A stretch of 64,000 bases of DNA from Hemicentrotus pulcherrimus (taxonomy: Eukaryota > Echinodermata > Echinoidea > Camarodonta > Strongylocentrotidae): assembly GCA_003118195.1 (NCBI GenBank), contig BEXV01000324.1, positions 82,881-146,880 of the forward strand, written 5' to 3'. A program made the translations under genes and the position numbers. Each line of letters opens with the position of its first letter. The first letter of the stretch is position 1. Positions 39,548-52,190 of this stretch are shown here, in pieces. The notes under the pieces were generated by a model that saw only the letters and a list, made by a program, of their open reading frames with translations, was not told the DNA's origin and did no database searches.

Positions 39548-42500
39548 AACCCAGATTTATGTGTAGATCAATAGATTAAAAGCAGTTGAAAGATTTTTAT
39601 TTTCAGAACTGGAGGTATTAAGAGTTTTTACTGGTTATCAAAGTGAATTGGTCGTCCTTAGTGCTGAAAATAATCATCAGGTTTAGAGTACCGGCTGGTG
39701 CATTATACAGGCCTACTTTGTATCGGTTTGAGAGAAAATTGATACAGGAAATTGATTTGTTCATGGTCAAAGAAATAAGGAAGACGCTTAAGGAAATACT
39801 TCTGTCATCTTTGGCCAAATGAGTGGGTCAAATGCTAAGGGGATAGAGAATATTGGGACGTCTCTTTCAAAATAAGCATATTATGACGTGTTTAAACATT
39901 TTCTATTTTTGTTTAATTACTTCATTTCTCATCATGTTACAAGTTTAATCCAGGTTCAGATGACACTTAATATTTACAAATTACGATTCACTACAACATG
40001 TTTGTGTTTATTGAGTTCATTTCTCAAAACTCCAATTCTTTTTCCGACATAACATAAAAGCAAAACATTTTTCGTAAGACATTTTACATCGATTTGTATT
40101 TATCTTTTATATCATACACGAAATATGATAAATGTGTTTGTCATGATATCTGTTATTTTCTGCGAAATCGTTGAGCATAATATGAAGAAACTCTTTAATG
40201 AGAGGAAGGATCAAAATGTTATAGGACATCAGAATCGCTCATTTTCGCTAGGAACGTGTTACCTTGAGGAAAGAGACCACCTCTCTTAATTTTGTTATCA
40301 ATTTCCATTTCATCGCTAGCTTTCGTCGTGAAAGAAGCGTGTAGATTTAACCTTTGCTTTCTGTTGTGGACGAAAGTTGCACAAATGTGATATATTGTTG
40401 TGGCGAAATACAATTCCTTTCAAAAAACATTCCCATTGTTTATGAGGTAAATAAAAGGGATTAGTTCAGGTTGATCAAATCAATGACAATATAAAAACCT
40501 TGAAAAGTCATTAGCATGGAGACCACGTGTATTTAGCGTAGATGTTGTTATTTGCTAATGGGAGAAGTGGCTAAGTGGTCTGCGTGTGCACAAAATATCT
40601 TGCAATATCATTGTTGCAAAGTCCATTTCATAATTTCATTATACAAAATCAAACATTCTATCAATCACTAATTATCAGTGTCTATTTTAAACTAGCTCAT
40701 TCCTCCGCGAGTTCCATTTTGATTGGCATCGCGGTATCGTTCGTTGTTCTGATGAAAATAAGAGTATCTCATTAAAGAGTGAAATACGTGAATGGGAGCA
40801 TGGGAATTCAGTTACGATCAATACAAAAATCTCTATGTAAATATACTTTATTATTCTGGCCAGAGTGGTAAATTGACTCATTATATTTACCAATGAGTAG
40901 TTGCTTTGAAACGTATCTCCCCGATTGAATGGCATGAGATCGAATAATGGAAAAATCTGCTTTCCAATCAAAGCATCGTTTATCCGTTTAATCAGCATTT
41001 TTTTTTCATAATTTCAGACCCAATGTCAATATTTTCAAGACAATCCTACATGCATCATGTGCATGCAAAGTGCAGCTAGAGAGATAAAGGTAATGAAATG
41101 CTGATTTTGGTCGTGTAATGATGGGAGCTCGCATCCGGGTGTCTCGAAAACCAATTTTTGATGCTAATGCCTCATCGGGTTTCAAAAGGTGCATGCATGA
41201 TGCAATTTTGATATGACCCCGGCAGAAATATATTCATTTACACGGACGGTCTGACCCACACATTGAAATCGTAGATGTTTGGTCCGTGCTGTTAAAGCAG
41301 TGACAGTAATGAGGATCGCTTATGTCTTGAGGGTTTGCTGATTTACCCTAACGGAGTCGTGGGTTGCATCCATTTGCGAGAATCTAGTTTCTTACCTAAA
41401 GATATTTAAGATAAAAGTGAGAAAGAGTGTAGAGGAATGGTGAATTACTATTGTAAACATAAACATCCAGGAGTGGATCCAGGATTATCATGGAGGGGGC
41501 AGGAAAGTTTGCCATAAGCAGGCAGGCAGGGAAATATTTCTCATATGGTGTAGAGAAACGGAAAAAACCTGCATTATATATCATTTGGGGAAGGTGTTGT
41601 TATTTTACCATTGCACGCATTCTTTCAGGAACGTTAACCCTTAAGACTGTTTTTGCGTTCCATTCGGGGCTGCTGTATTTTCAAACCCACGAAGTCATCT
41701 ATGTATTGTTCCCATGCGACATACTATCAACGTAAATGGATAATTGTCGCTTGATGGTGGTTGAGTTCATCGTCATTTTCTGTGCTGATTTACGTCAACT
41801 ATCCGAAATATAACTTTATAACTTCTCGTACAGAAATCTTTTACAAATGTCTTCTGAAAAGTTGGGTTACTCAGTGTTAGATTGAGCTTTAATTCGGTTT
41901 AATTCGATATAATTTACTAAAATCTATAGATTATTCAAAATTCTGTTGATAGTGCAGAAATTGATCGATACTTTAAAAATCGAGCGTTTTTCCTTTGTGT
42001 TGTTTGTGTTAAATGGAAAATAAATATTACCTCCCAGGAAAGGTCGGCAGTTTAAATATAGACTGCCTTTTGAAGTACTTGCTAATTCGCTGGATATCGT
42101 CAACTCCTGTTCTAGGCAGACGATTGACCAACAGACTCGTTAAAACGGGCCCCCGGTGCGAGAAAATTACCCACAAGTCACATAACTAGTTAACGAGGAT
42201 TTGATTGTTAAAGACTTGGAGACGACTTCTCAGTGGTAAATTGGCTCATCATGTCAGTACAGTGGCCTGGCTGACCTATTACTACTCTTAGATTGGGTTA
42301 TTGGTATGCTTGGTTTCATTTTACTATACATAATTGCAATAATCTCAAGAACTAGAATCGTGCGTGCTTGAAATGCGAACACGTCTATGCTGCATGGGAA
42401 GTGCTATGATCATCTAAGATTATGTACATCAATATGTACATACTATACTGCATCAACACCCAATTTTCTCTCTATCACACTTTCACACACGCGCGCGCAC

Positions 42501-42634
42501 GCACACAGTCCCACGCCCAAAACATAGACAATACTTTTTTCTATAACATACAAGATTGTATCCATACACTTGTAATCTTATATTTGCGTTGGAATTTTAA
42601 TAGTGAATACAAATAATTGATTGTAATTCTCCAT

Positions 42635-42640
42635 CCCTCC

Positions 42641-42671
<31 letters not shown>

Positions 42672-42680
42672 ATTCTCTCA

Positions 42681-42711
<31 letters not shown>

Positions 42712-42770
42712 CCTCTCTCTCTCTCCCCCTATCTATCTCTTTCCCTCCTTATCTCCCTCTTTAACTGTCT
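42635..42770 (+). repeat. (CT)n microsatellite
   Basis: This is a long interrupted CT tract with CCCT and TATCTATCT variants. Confidence 0.9.
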
Positions 42771-42842
42771 TTCTAGTTTCCCAAAAACAAGGATATTTCC
42801 AGTATCAATTGGGCTACCATGGCCCAACAGTACAGTATCACA

Positions 42843-42872
42843 ATTGGTGATAAACAGTCGTTTATCACCAAT
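42843..42872 (+). repeat. Perfect 13-base inverted repeat, 4-base loop
   Basis: The arms ATTGGTGATAAAC and GTTTATCACCAAT flank AGTC. The hairpin lies about 70 bases after a long CT microsatellite. It does not match the histone mRNA stem-loop. Confidence 0.8.
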
Positions 42873-43279
42873 CTTGCTCTTTAACTCTGGAAAGTCGGGA
42901 GGAGTGGCGATATCCGTTACTCCATTCTTGGGGAAATGTTGATTTACATCGGTGCTTGCTTTCTTCGCATGTCATTTTAGAAGCTGACAATATGACAACC
43001 TTCAACTTTCAGCTGACACCGTACAATGGCTTTCATCTTCGTGATAGACTGCATTGACCTTTGAAGAATACTACACGAAGAATTATTGTAACCGTTCTTC
43101 TCGCCATCTCTAATGCTGAGAGTAATGACAATGACAATTTAATCTCATGTCACCCACATTGGGGTATTGGAGAAGTTTACAATCAGTTTGAATTTGTCAA
43201 TTTAACACTGTGAAATATACAATACAAATAGAATTAATGTTAATCCATACAAAATAACACCATCGACAAAATTAAGATT

Positions 43280-43303
43280 ATGATAATAATAATAATAATA
43301 ATC
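43280..43303 (+). repeat. Short (ATA)n microsatellite
   Basis: About seven AAT units. Unlike the two longer AAT runs, no CTTATATAGCGC-type sequence follows. Confidence 0.8.
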
Positions 43304-46300
43304 AAAAACAAAACGATAATATTAATTAAAACGATAATTAATGACGAAATTAATGGAAGGTATACATGAGCTATGCGGGAGAGAAAATGGAGCAGCAATT
43401 CTATAGGATTTAGGTATTCCAATGATTTACCCATCATAGATCAGGCAAATTCAAATTCAATAGGCCTTTTTTAATAACAGCTAAACGGCTTATAACCATT
43501 ATTATAAATAATTGAGTTTTGTCCTCAAGCAAACGATATCCCCGAGGAAAATTTGATAATTAATTTTCCTTGCTAAATACAAAAGCTGATGAAGGTCTTA
43601 ATTAATCACTCTTCTTCATTATAGTGGATGATCAGAAGAGGTCAACTTTTGATATGAATAATATTCCCCCAAAACATATTATGCAATCAATTTATGTTCA
43701 CATGGAGATTATGCCTATAAAATATATAAAAACAAAATTATTTTCCCCTTTTTGTAATATTTGTAAATCATAACTGTTCTCCAAAGTATATCAAACAATA
43801 AGTTGATAAGGAATGTACAGATACATGTACAGCATGTCGTCCTTGAGAATATGCACAAGTGGTTAATTAAGCTGAGGTCAGAAAGGGGATTTTGTGTGTG
43901 GAAAACGAATCATATACGCATCAGTAATCGGCCATGACTAAATGAAAACTAGCGTACTCAAAGCGTAGAAGCCATTCGAAGGCAAACATACAAAACCTCA
44001 AACACAAAACGATAAAAAAAATAACATGAAACAATATGCAAAGCGATTATTTTCTGTTTTTGTGATAGAGGTCAATTCACACTGCTCTCCAGTAAGCGGT
44101 TATGGAAGTGTTGTTGACAGAAAAGGGAGGAAAAGAAAGAAGACTATGCATCATTCATGTCAGTGATACACCTCTCAGTTCGGATTATGCATACACAAAC
44201 ACTATCAAGCCACAACCCGTGGTCACAACAGAAAATGCAAGCTGTAGGCGATACTTTTAATCACACTAATTCATCATTTGACTCCCATTACCATATAGAA
44301 TCGATACTATCCCATCGAGTCCCATCGAGATGGAATTCGCCACATAGCCACTGGGAAATACAAAAAAAAACGAGCGAAAGTGAAAATGGCGTCAGCAATT
44401 GACCATGTTACCATCCATCCCGACCTAAAAGCCAATGTGAGATACACATCCCATGCGTCTTGTGATAGGTCCGTATGGAACTGCACATGGTTTCTAGGAG
44501 GATCAACATTCTATGTGACACTATCAAAATACCAGAATGTTTCACAGGGTGGTGAAGTCTATAGTGTGTTACATTTAGATTAGCTTTGGTCATAAAACTG
44601 AATTTCGGGGAGACTTAGCGATTGAATAAACGATGCAAACTAGGTGGATATCACATTTTAGCCAAAAGCAACGCCACATTATTTGCAAATTATTATCCTT
44701 CGGGACATATTCCCCTCGCTCTGATTCCCATCCCCGGATCATTACCCAGCCATTTCTGATCTGATTTTCATCCTTTGTTTGTCAAAGTCACAACATGATG
44801 CGATTTTGATATGTGTCCTTATGAATTCAGCATTACTTTGTGATTGTTTTATTACCAGGACGAAGGACTCACCAAAGCTGATTGAAATGTCGTTCGTTGG
44901 ACGTTGCCCCCACGAGCAGGTGATAGAAAGTGATGGATGGACCAATCCTGCTTCACATTGATCATTATGGACTGTGGCAATAACAATAACTCAACTTCAA
45001 TAATATTTCCTCACAAGTAGGTAAATGAATTCATGATTTATACCAACTTCCAACCAACCTAGCTCCGTGATTCAGTCATTTTGATGAAGCGCTTCAATTT
45101 TTAGAACACAGCTTTATAGAAGCCCGGTCTCGTAATCATGACGGCTAAACTATAGCCCTTTTGAGAAAATAAGAGGTTGGAGTTTGCACTTGTCGCAATT
45201 TATTCAATCTGCCTTATTAAAATGATCAAATATGAGCATTTTAAAGAACATAACACATATTAAAACCATTGTTATCTGGTCTTAAAACTGAATTTAAGCC
45301 ATTTTTACTTGGTTTTCTAGGTGCATTTTATGAACTTGTTTGCGGAAGTAATGCCAAATTCATCCATAAAATGTGATTTTGTGAGAAATATTATGGTGTT
45401 TGTTTCAGTTGGTTAGCTTGGTATCATAAACAGTGATAAACGATTCTTTTAAATGTCACTATCGGGTTGTGGGATCAGGATATTTAACGAGGGTTTCACG
45501 AAACAGGAAGCATGTCTAAAGTCCAAGTACGCTGAAAATTAATCTTGTGATATTCCATTCGAGCCGTATATCATTTTAATTATTTCTCTCTCGCATTGGT
45601 TATAATGAAATAATTATGAATAGCCACTAAAGAGGTTAACATTATTTCATGAATATTATTGATGACTTCCCAGAATTGAGTTATGTTTATTCACTTTTAA
45701 AATTGTTTATTTCTTTCCTTTTCCTGAAAATACCCTGGGAAAATACCAATGCGTTGTTTCAATCAAAAACTGAGCTGTTCAGACATACACACATAACGTG
45801 AGCATATATCATCTAAGATTAATTTTGTATAAGAGATAGATTCATATTTTGCGTGAGATTCGAAATGCATTCAGAAACACATTGTAGGCGTTGTATCCTC
45901 TCTTGGGGCCCTGATATTCTCCTGGTATAACACGTTTGCACCACAGGATACACGCTTCACTCCACTCTATACCAAAACGTTTGAGAATCATCAAAAAGTC
46001 ATGACTTTATATGCTTCTCAGTGATGCGTTTATGGATAATACAGTCCGTTCAACTGTTAGATAGGCGTCCACCTTAGATTCTGTTTATATTCTTTTTTAT
46101 TCCTCTGACTCCTCATAGGCTTTGTAGGCATTTGTACACTACTGTATTTCTAATGTCGTGGAAACATAAATGAACTTATGAACTTATGAATCCCATGGAC
46201 ACAGTCATAGGAGGCGTTCATACATTTGGACGTGATGTGGTAGGATATGTGGGTGATAACATCACGCCCTTAATATTTTTTTTTTTTAAATAATATCCTT

Positions 46301-47971
46301 CATTGCTTTGTACCCCATCAAACCCCCCACTTAATGATAAATGATGTTCATTCTGTAGATATACTAGGATAGTAATCGGCATTGTTGTCTTAGAGCAAAG
46401 ATTCATCAACAGCCCCGACTTGACTGGAAACACGAGTTCACCTATTTCATTAAACTTCAACAATGTATGACTACCTCTTAAGAATACAAATACATATTTG
46501 CCATACTTCAGACATGTTGACGAAGGAGTTAAAATTCCCTTTCACTTTCTATAACGAGTTCTCGGCTGCAATTTACAGTCATTTTGACATTTCAAGCCTG
46601 TAAATCCTTTCTTCTCAACGATGTTGCTTATGTTGCTTAACGAATGGCGCCATATTTTCTGAATTCGGATAAACCCAACGCAAGGACTAAAGTCATGTCA
46701 GACAAAATGGAAATCTTAGACCTCCGTATGAATCCCTTTATACCAAGCTTAAGCCCAGCGTCAGGTTTAAATTCTCGTAGAATGTGGACCAAGAAGTGGA
46801 TGAACACTGGCTGGTATTTTGAGACGATCAAGTAACTGCTTAATCCATGGCCCAACATATCTTACATATTGTTATTCCCTATTTGATTCTATATCATACA
46901 TCAACCTCGTGTGTGTCTAGTCTAGAGACGCCAGGAAGAGCGAGGGTGTATATCGCTTTGCTGTTGTGTCGCCACTTGATTGATGTGCGTAAAGACAAAT
47001 ATGTTGGAAATGTTTGCGCCGTTAATTGGAGCTAGTAATTCTATTAACGAATGTCACGAGCTATGATATGCGCCATCCTTCAAGTTTATTAATAGACTAA
47101 AGCAAGCATGAATATATTTACTTCAAATATTAGCCTTCCATTATTTTAGCAGGTTCCCGCATACTCGTATAATCCCCCCCCCCCAACCTCACAAAAACAC
47201 AATGTAACTTAAGAAAGCATCCCATTTGCTCTAGTGAAGTTCAACGAATGGTTTAGCCCAACGCTGCATGACAAAATAAATTTATAAACTGTTTTATAGA
47301 AGTGCTGTCGAGGAAATGCGGTCATTATCTGATTAAAAGATGTAATTATTGTAACCTTGGTTCTTGACGCACTCCTTCTGCAGAAGATGGCTTTTACTGC
47401 CGCAAATCAATTTGCTAACGAGCACAGAGAGTGATGATTCGATTATCGAGCACCGGGTAATGGAATATAAGTCTAAACTGTCTTAAATACTTTATGATGA
47501 ATCATTGATGGTATAATCACATTATCGACAATAAAATATTGGTGGTGGATTTTGAAGAGAGAATTACAGACTACACTAGAATCCTGAGAAGCGTTAAACA
47601 GTTTCTTGACAATGTACTGGCCTTGTCTTGAAGCTGTTCAGCTCGATTGAACTTGGTACATATAAAAGAATCTTTTGTTTGAAGTTCGAATGGATATTTC
47701 ATATTTAATTAAATTTAAAGGATGTAGACTGTTCTCCATGATCAATAGAAAATCAATTCCAGGTGAGTGCCCAATCCTTTATTCCCACGTCTCGAATAAG
47801 TGAAGTAGCGGGTATGTTGGGTGGAAAATGTAATTGTGTAATTGACTCTGCTTCAAAGGGCAATCGATGAATGTTTAAACTAACGTCGATGGTTGAAATG
47901 GTTTGTAAAATATGTGTATGATTGATGTGTGTCGAATGAAAAGGCAGCGTCACAATATGTCTTACACATCT

Positions 47972-48122
47972 GGGCCCCGCCTTACAAAGAGTTGCGATTG
48001 ATCCAAATCAATCGCAACTCCTCCAATCAATCGCAAGTTTACGGTCTCCCATTACATAGTTGCGATTGATATCAATCGCAAATGAGTTGTGATTATCATC
48101 AATGCATTGTAAGACGGGGCCA
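47972..48122 (+). mobile_element. Palindrome-rich MITE with GGCCCCG ends (M2)
   Basis: This 151-base element opens GGGCCCCGCCTTACAA and closes TTGTAAGACGGGGCC, giving inverted termini of about 15 bases. Inside are repeated TTGCGATTGAT/ATCAATCGCAA units, including a 13-base-arm hairpin (47990-48019) and a perfect 20-base palindrome (48061-48080). There is no coding capacity. Such ends are typical of short non-autonomous DNA transposons; I cannot assign a superfamily. Confidence 0.8.
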
Positions 48123-48342
48123 TGTTAAGAATTTACTTTCTTTCTCAAAATGTGATTAAATCATCAATGCGGATGTTGCCACAAGAAGAATCATCACTTT
48201 TATCAAGTAAACGACTTTTTTTATGATAATAAATTGATTATCGTATTCGTATCAATAAACCGATACTAACCTCCTTTTCATGACAAAGACAATAACTTGA
48301 TGATATAAGTATCCTAATCAAATGAAAGGAATCAATTGCTTC

Positions 48343-48402
<60 letters not shown>

Positions 48403-48450
48403 TATTTCTTATATGGCGCTTCACATATTATAAAAGGAGAGATCAGAACA
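48343..48450 (+). repeat. AAT microsatellite (about 20 units) joined to a TTTCTTATATGGCGC element
   Basis: The AAT run covers 48343-48401. It is followed by CTATTTCTTATATGGCGC, a shortened relative of the element after 3175. The poly-Asn reading of this stretch is an artefact. Confidence 0.65.
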
Positions 48451-51400
48451 ATGGTACATGCTCCAATGAAATCGATCCGTTTTGAGAGGCAAATGGACAT
48501 GATAATTATAAGAAAATGAAATGCTGAAAGGGACAAGCAATTAAGAAAAAATGTTTCAAAGAAAACGGCTCGGGTCGTGAAAACGTGAGGAAATACATAC
48601 ACGGTGGAATCGAGCTGGAAATGGGTGTTGGTTTTTTGTTTGCATCGTTAAAAAATAAGGCGATGAAGCGTCTATAATTGTGACTTTTAAAGCTCTTAAG
48701 AGCGACCAGCTGAGCTTCCATCGCTCGAAATGTTCAGAATGAGTCTTCTTTAATGGCCAACACGTATTGCCTTCGTACCATTAAGTAGCGATATATTACT
48801 TCCTCTCTCTCCACTCCTTTTATGAGAGTTTTCAATGGGAATGTCAATATTCATTGGGAGCCGACCGATTGATTCTCTGTCTTACATCCACTGACAAAGC
48901 TCGATTCAAGAACAATCAAAAGAGACCAAGACAAATGCCATGCTTTGACGATTAACTTCACTTTCATCTTTCTCCGTCTTTATAGGTGATATAAACGAGT
49001 ACTACAAAGTAGTTTAACATTCATTGTGTCACTGGCATGAAATTTGAAACTTTCCATTCGTAACACGTCTTCAACTTATCACATGATGCCATGAACACGC
49101 ATACTTTTCATGACTATTCTTCAGACAAAAACTGCTCTAATTCCATTACTCTTAACAACTCTCTTTTCAATGCACTCCTCTTTTCAAAAATCCATTTGAT
49201 CGTCTCCTCAACCTCGTTTCGAGTCACATCGTCTTAAAAAGGTATTAATATGATTATAAAGAAATTTGAGAACATTTTTAACACACTGTTTCTTGGAAAA
49301 GGTCATTGTATCGACTCTTAGTTTCAGAACCACCCTGTATCATTAAAGGACACATTTTGACCTCAGGAAAATAAAACGGTGGTGAAACATCTATGAAATA
49401 AAAAGTGTGTAAGTAAAACGACATTTGGTTATTTTAATCAAATTATCAGGACTTATAAAACCAGGGAATTACATGTAGTTTGAAGGGATTGACAGTGAAC
49501 AGTAACATTTTTAGAGAGCCAAAGTATCTCTTGAAAAGACCTATCCCTCCTTGGTTTTTTTCAGTGCATACTACATTTATACACAAGCACAACAAATATT
49601 TCCAAGAGATGATTTGTTTGCATATCAAATGGAGGAGCATCAATGGCCGTATCGACATGACCGAACTCTCAAAGTACTTGGAAACTGGATAGATTGGACA
49701 GTGTAGTTCAATTATATCGCTAAAATTAGAAGGACGCCCAAATGTCGATCTACATTAGATGTTGATATGTTTTTCACAAAATTTAAAGCCGCATTCATCG
49801 GTTGATGATTATAATAATCGATTTAATCATGTCACCTAGTTGCAATATATGTCTGTGTCATGTATTATGAAGTGCGTATCTGGGTGGCGCACTAATAAAC
49901 AGAAAGATACTAATCATTTCAAAAGTAGACAGGCGAAAGCAGTCGTCGTGCGAGAGGCTTGTGACGTAGCCGTCGGTGTTCCCCTAGCACCAATGTGCTC
50001 ATTCAGTGTAATTCAGTACACAATGACGATTTGAGATGTGTGATTGATCATGTAAAGTAAAGCTTTATTTCTTTGCAGGAGTCTCTTGATTGCTCCCTAA
50101 AGGAACCTCCCCTGGATTAAATAGAACGCAATAATCCAATTTGAATCTCACAAGAGAAGATTCATTAAGCAAGGGACTTGCTTTTCAAACACCTTGATTG
50201 CATTTACTTCCTCTATAATGTACTCTAGTTTTTATTGATCTATCATGTGATAGTATTCCCGAGTCGATTGATTGTCTTGCCGCTGGTCTGTACTACAACG
50301 ATTGCAGTAAGGCAAAGATACCCTTCTCAAGAAAGACATCTATCTACTTCCATGTCTTACAAACGAACGTTGCGACACCCTTTCCACGATAAAACGATTA
50401 ATGCATTATAATACTTGATTAGGTAGACATTTATTTTCATAATTCTGGTACACAAGCTCTGTTGTGTTAAATCTAAGATCATATCAATAGGTCTATACCA
50501 TTATGTGGTGCCCCTCTCACAGTTCTTCCAGTCCCATAGCCATCTACACAGAGTTAGGCCAAATTGGTTTCAGTCGGTCACAACGTGACTTATATTCTTT
50601 TGTTTTGTACTCGCCCAACAAAGCAGTATTCGCCATACTGTGCCCACCTCGAAACTGGATTGCCAAACTCTCCTATTGAATGGTTCTGAGTTTCCCATCA
50701 TTTCATTAACATTTCTCTTATAATAGTCTAATAGACTGCAATCACTTTAAACGACATTCCCAGTTCCATGAAGAGAGGACGTGCAGCACTTGCTCTTTGG
50801 TTAAACTTTAATAATTCAAGTGCGTATTTTCATTGGAGAAAATTCCTAAATAATTTCAGAAAGTTCACAAAAAGAGTGCCGTATGTATATCACTCTGTAC
50901 ACACCAGCTTCAGGGAGTCAGGGGCACTTGACAAATTGCAAGATGAGCGTCAACAGAATAAACTAATAATCAGTGGGGAAAACAGCAGTTCAGAATTGAC
51001 TGATTACGTGTTAAACGCAACACGTTTTCATGACATTAACTTGCATACCGATAGGCTGTAAGACCCAAGCGCAAAATTTCACGCCATCCTAGACCTTCGG
51101 TCGTAAAATAAGAATTATGTATTCCATTCTACTTCTATAATGGTACCTTGGTAAGATGTCTCGCAATGCATAGTATAGTTACGAAGGCCAATTATACCAG
51201 CTTTCCAGAGAGGGGATATCATAAACACAAAAGAGGTTTAACAAAAATCTCTTAAACGCTGGTTCGCTCATTAGGCTGGTGCACTAGCCCTGGTTTTATC
51301 ATCTACCCTACATCACAACGGCGGGAAATAAACTAGAAGAAGCAATGCTTCATGTCAAAGTACAGTACACCCGGTGACGTCACTCAGAAATGAAGCTAAA

Positions 51401-51863
51401 AGTACACGAGGTGTTTATTTGTGCATATATAGTGCTGTTTAGAAGCCTATGGGTGTCAACATTGGTCTTACATACAAACCATTTTCCGAATATCTAATCA
51501 TTTGCTCCAAGTGATCAGCAGCCCAAACTATAATACTTAATTAGCTAGATGATTCGAATGGCAAACACTCAGCTTATATTCTATATCATATTCGTGTTCA
51601 TATACAATATCGGTGAAAGGAACGCATTATCTCAAATTAAACCAACATCCGAGTTATAAGACGGAACCCCGTACATCTTAACTGATAATTGGCCTTTTGG
51701 GGGGGGGACGATAGTTTTATGTTCCAGAAAATACGTTTTGATTGATAGAGTTTTGAAAACCTTTCATTCTAGTACATCATAAAACTGTGAGATTTTTTTT
51801 CAGTAATAAGGGATTCTCACCTCCGACCCCCTTTATGTCCCTCTCTTACTCTTACGCTCTCTT
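48451..51863. other. Non-coding AT-rich DNA
   Basis: A 97-codon plus-strand frame at 50768-51061 is the longest here and has no motif or splice context. A receptor exon belonging to locus B could be hidden here, but I do not see one. Confidence 0.5.
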
Positions 51864-52190
51864 TTTTTTCTCTCTCTCTCTCTCGCTCTCTCACACACAC
51901 ACACACACACCCTGTTTCTCTTACTCTCTCTTCCTCTCTCTCTCTCTCTCTATATCTATTTTTCTCACTTCTCTCACACACACACACACCCTGTTTCTCT
52001 TACTCTCTCTTCCTCTCTCTCTCTCTCTATCTCTATTTTTTCACTCTCTCTTACACACACACACCCTGTTTCTCTTACTCTCTCTTCCTCTCTCTCTCTC
52101 TCTCTCTCTCTATTTCCTCGCTCATACTCTCAATCACACACACACACTCACTCACTCACTCTCTCTTTCTCGCTCTCACTCTCTATCTCT
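51864..52190 (+). repeat. Compound CT/CA minisatellite with 75-79-base period
   Basis: Three copies of a unit made of CCCTGTTTCTCTTACTCTCT, a (CT)n run, TCTATTTTT and a (CA)n run begin at about 51910, 51989 and 52064. They are followed by decayed (CT)n/(CA)n. A 162-codon frame of Ser/Leu/His/Thr crosses it and is an artefact. Confidence 0.9.

Larger units (their letters stand above)
39548..47971. other. Non-coding DNA between the two receptor exons, right of locus A
   Basis: Apart from the CT and ATA repeats and the hairpin at 42843, no element is recognised. A TCTTAC at 41391-41396 reads as a donor-like site on the minus strand, but the adjoining frame ends in a stop at the junction. A ten-base tandem (TCCCATCGAG twice) lies near 44309. 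Confidence 0.5.

Noticed and set aside
41396..41584. Minus-strand frame next to a GTAAGA donor-like site
   Set aside because: The frame terminates exactly at the junction and has no similarity to the receptor family.
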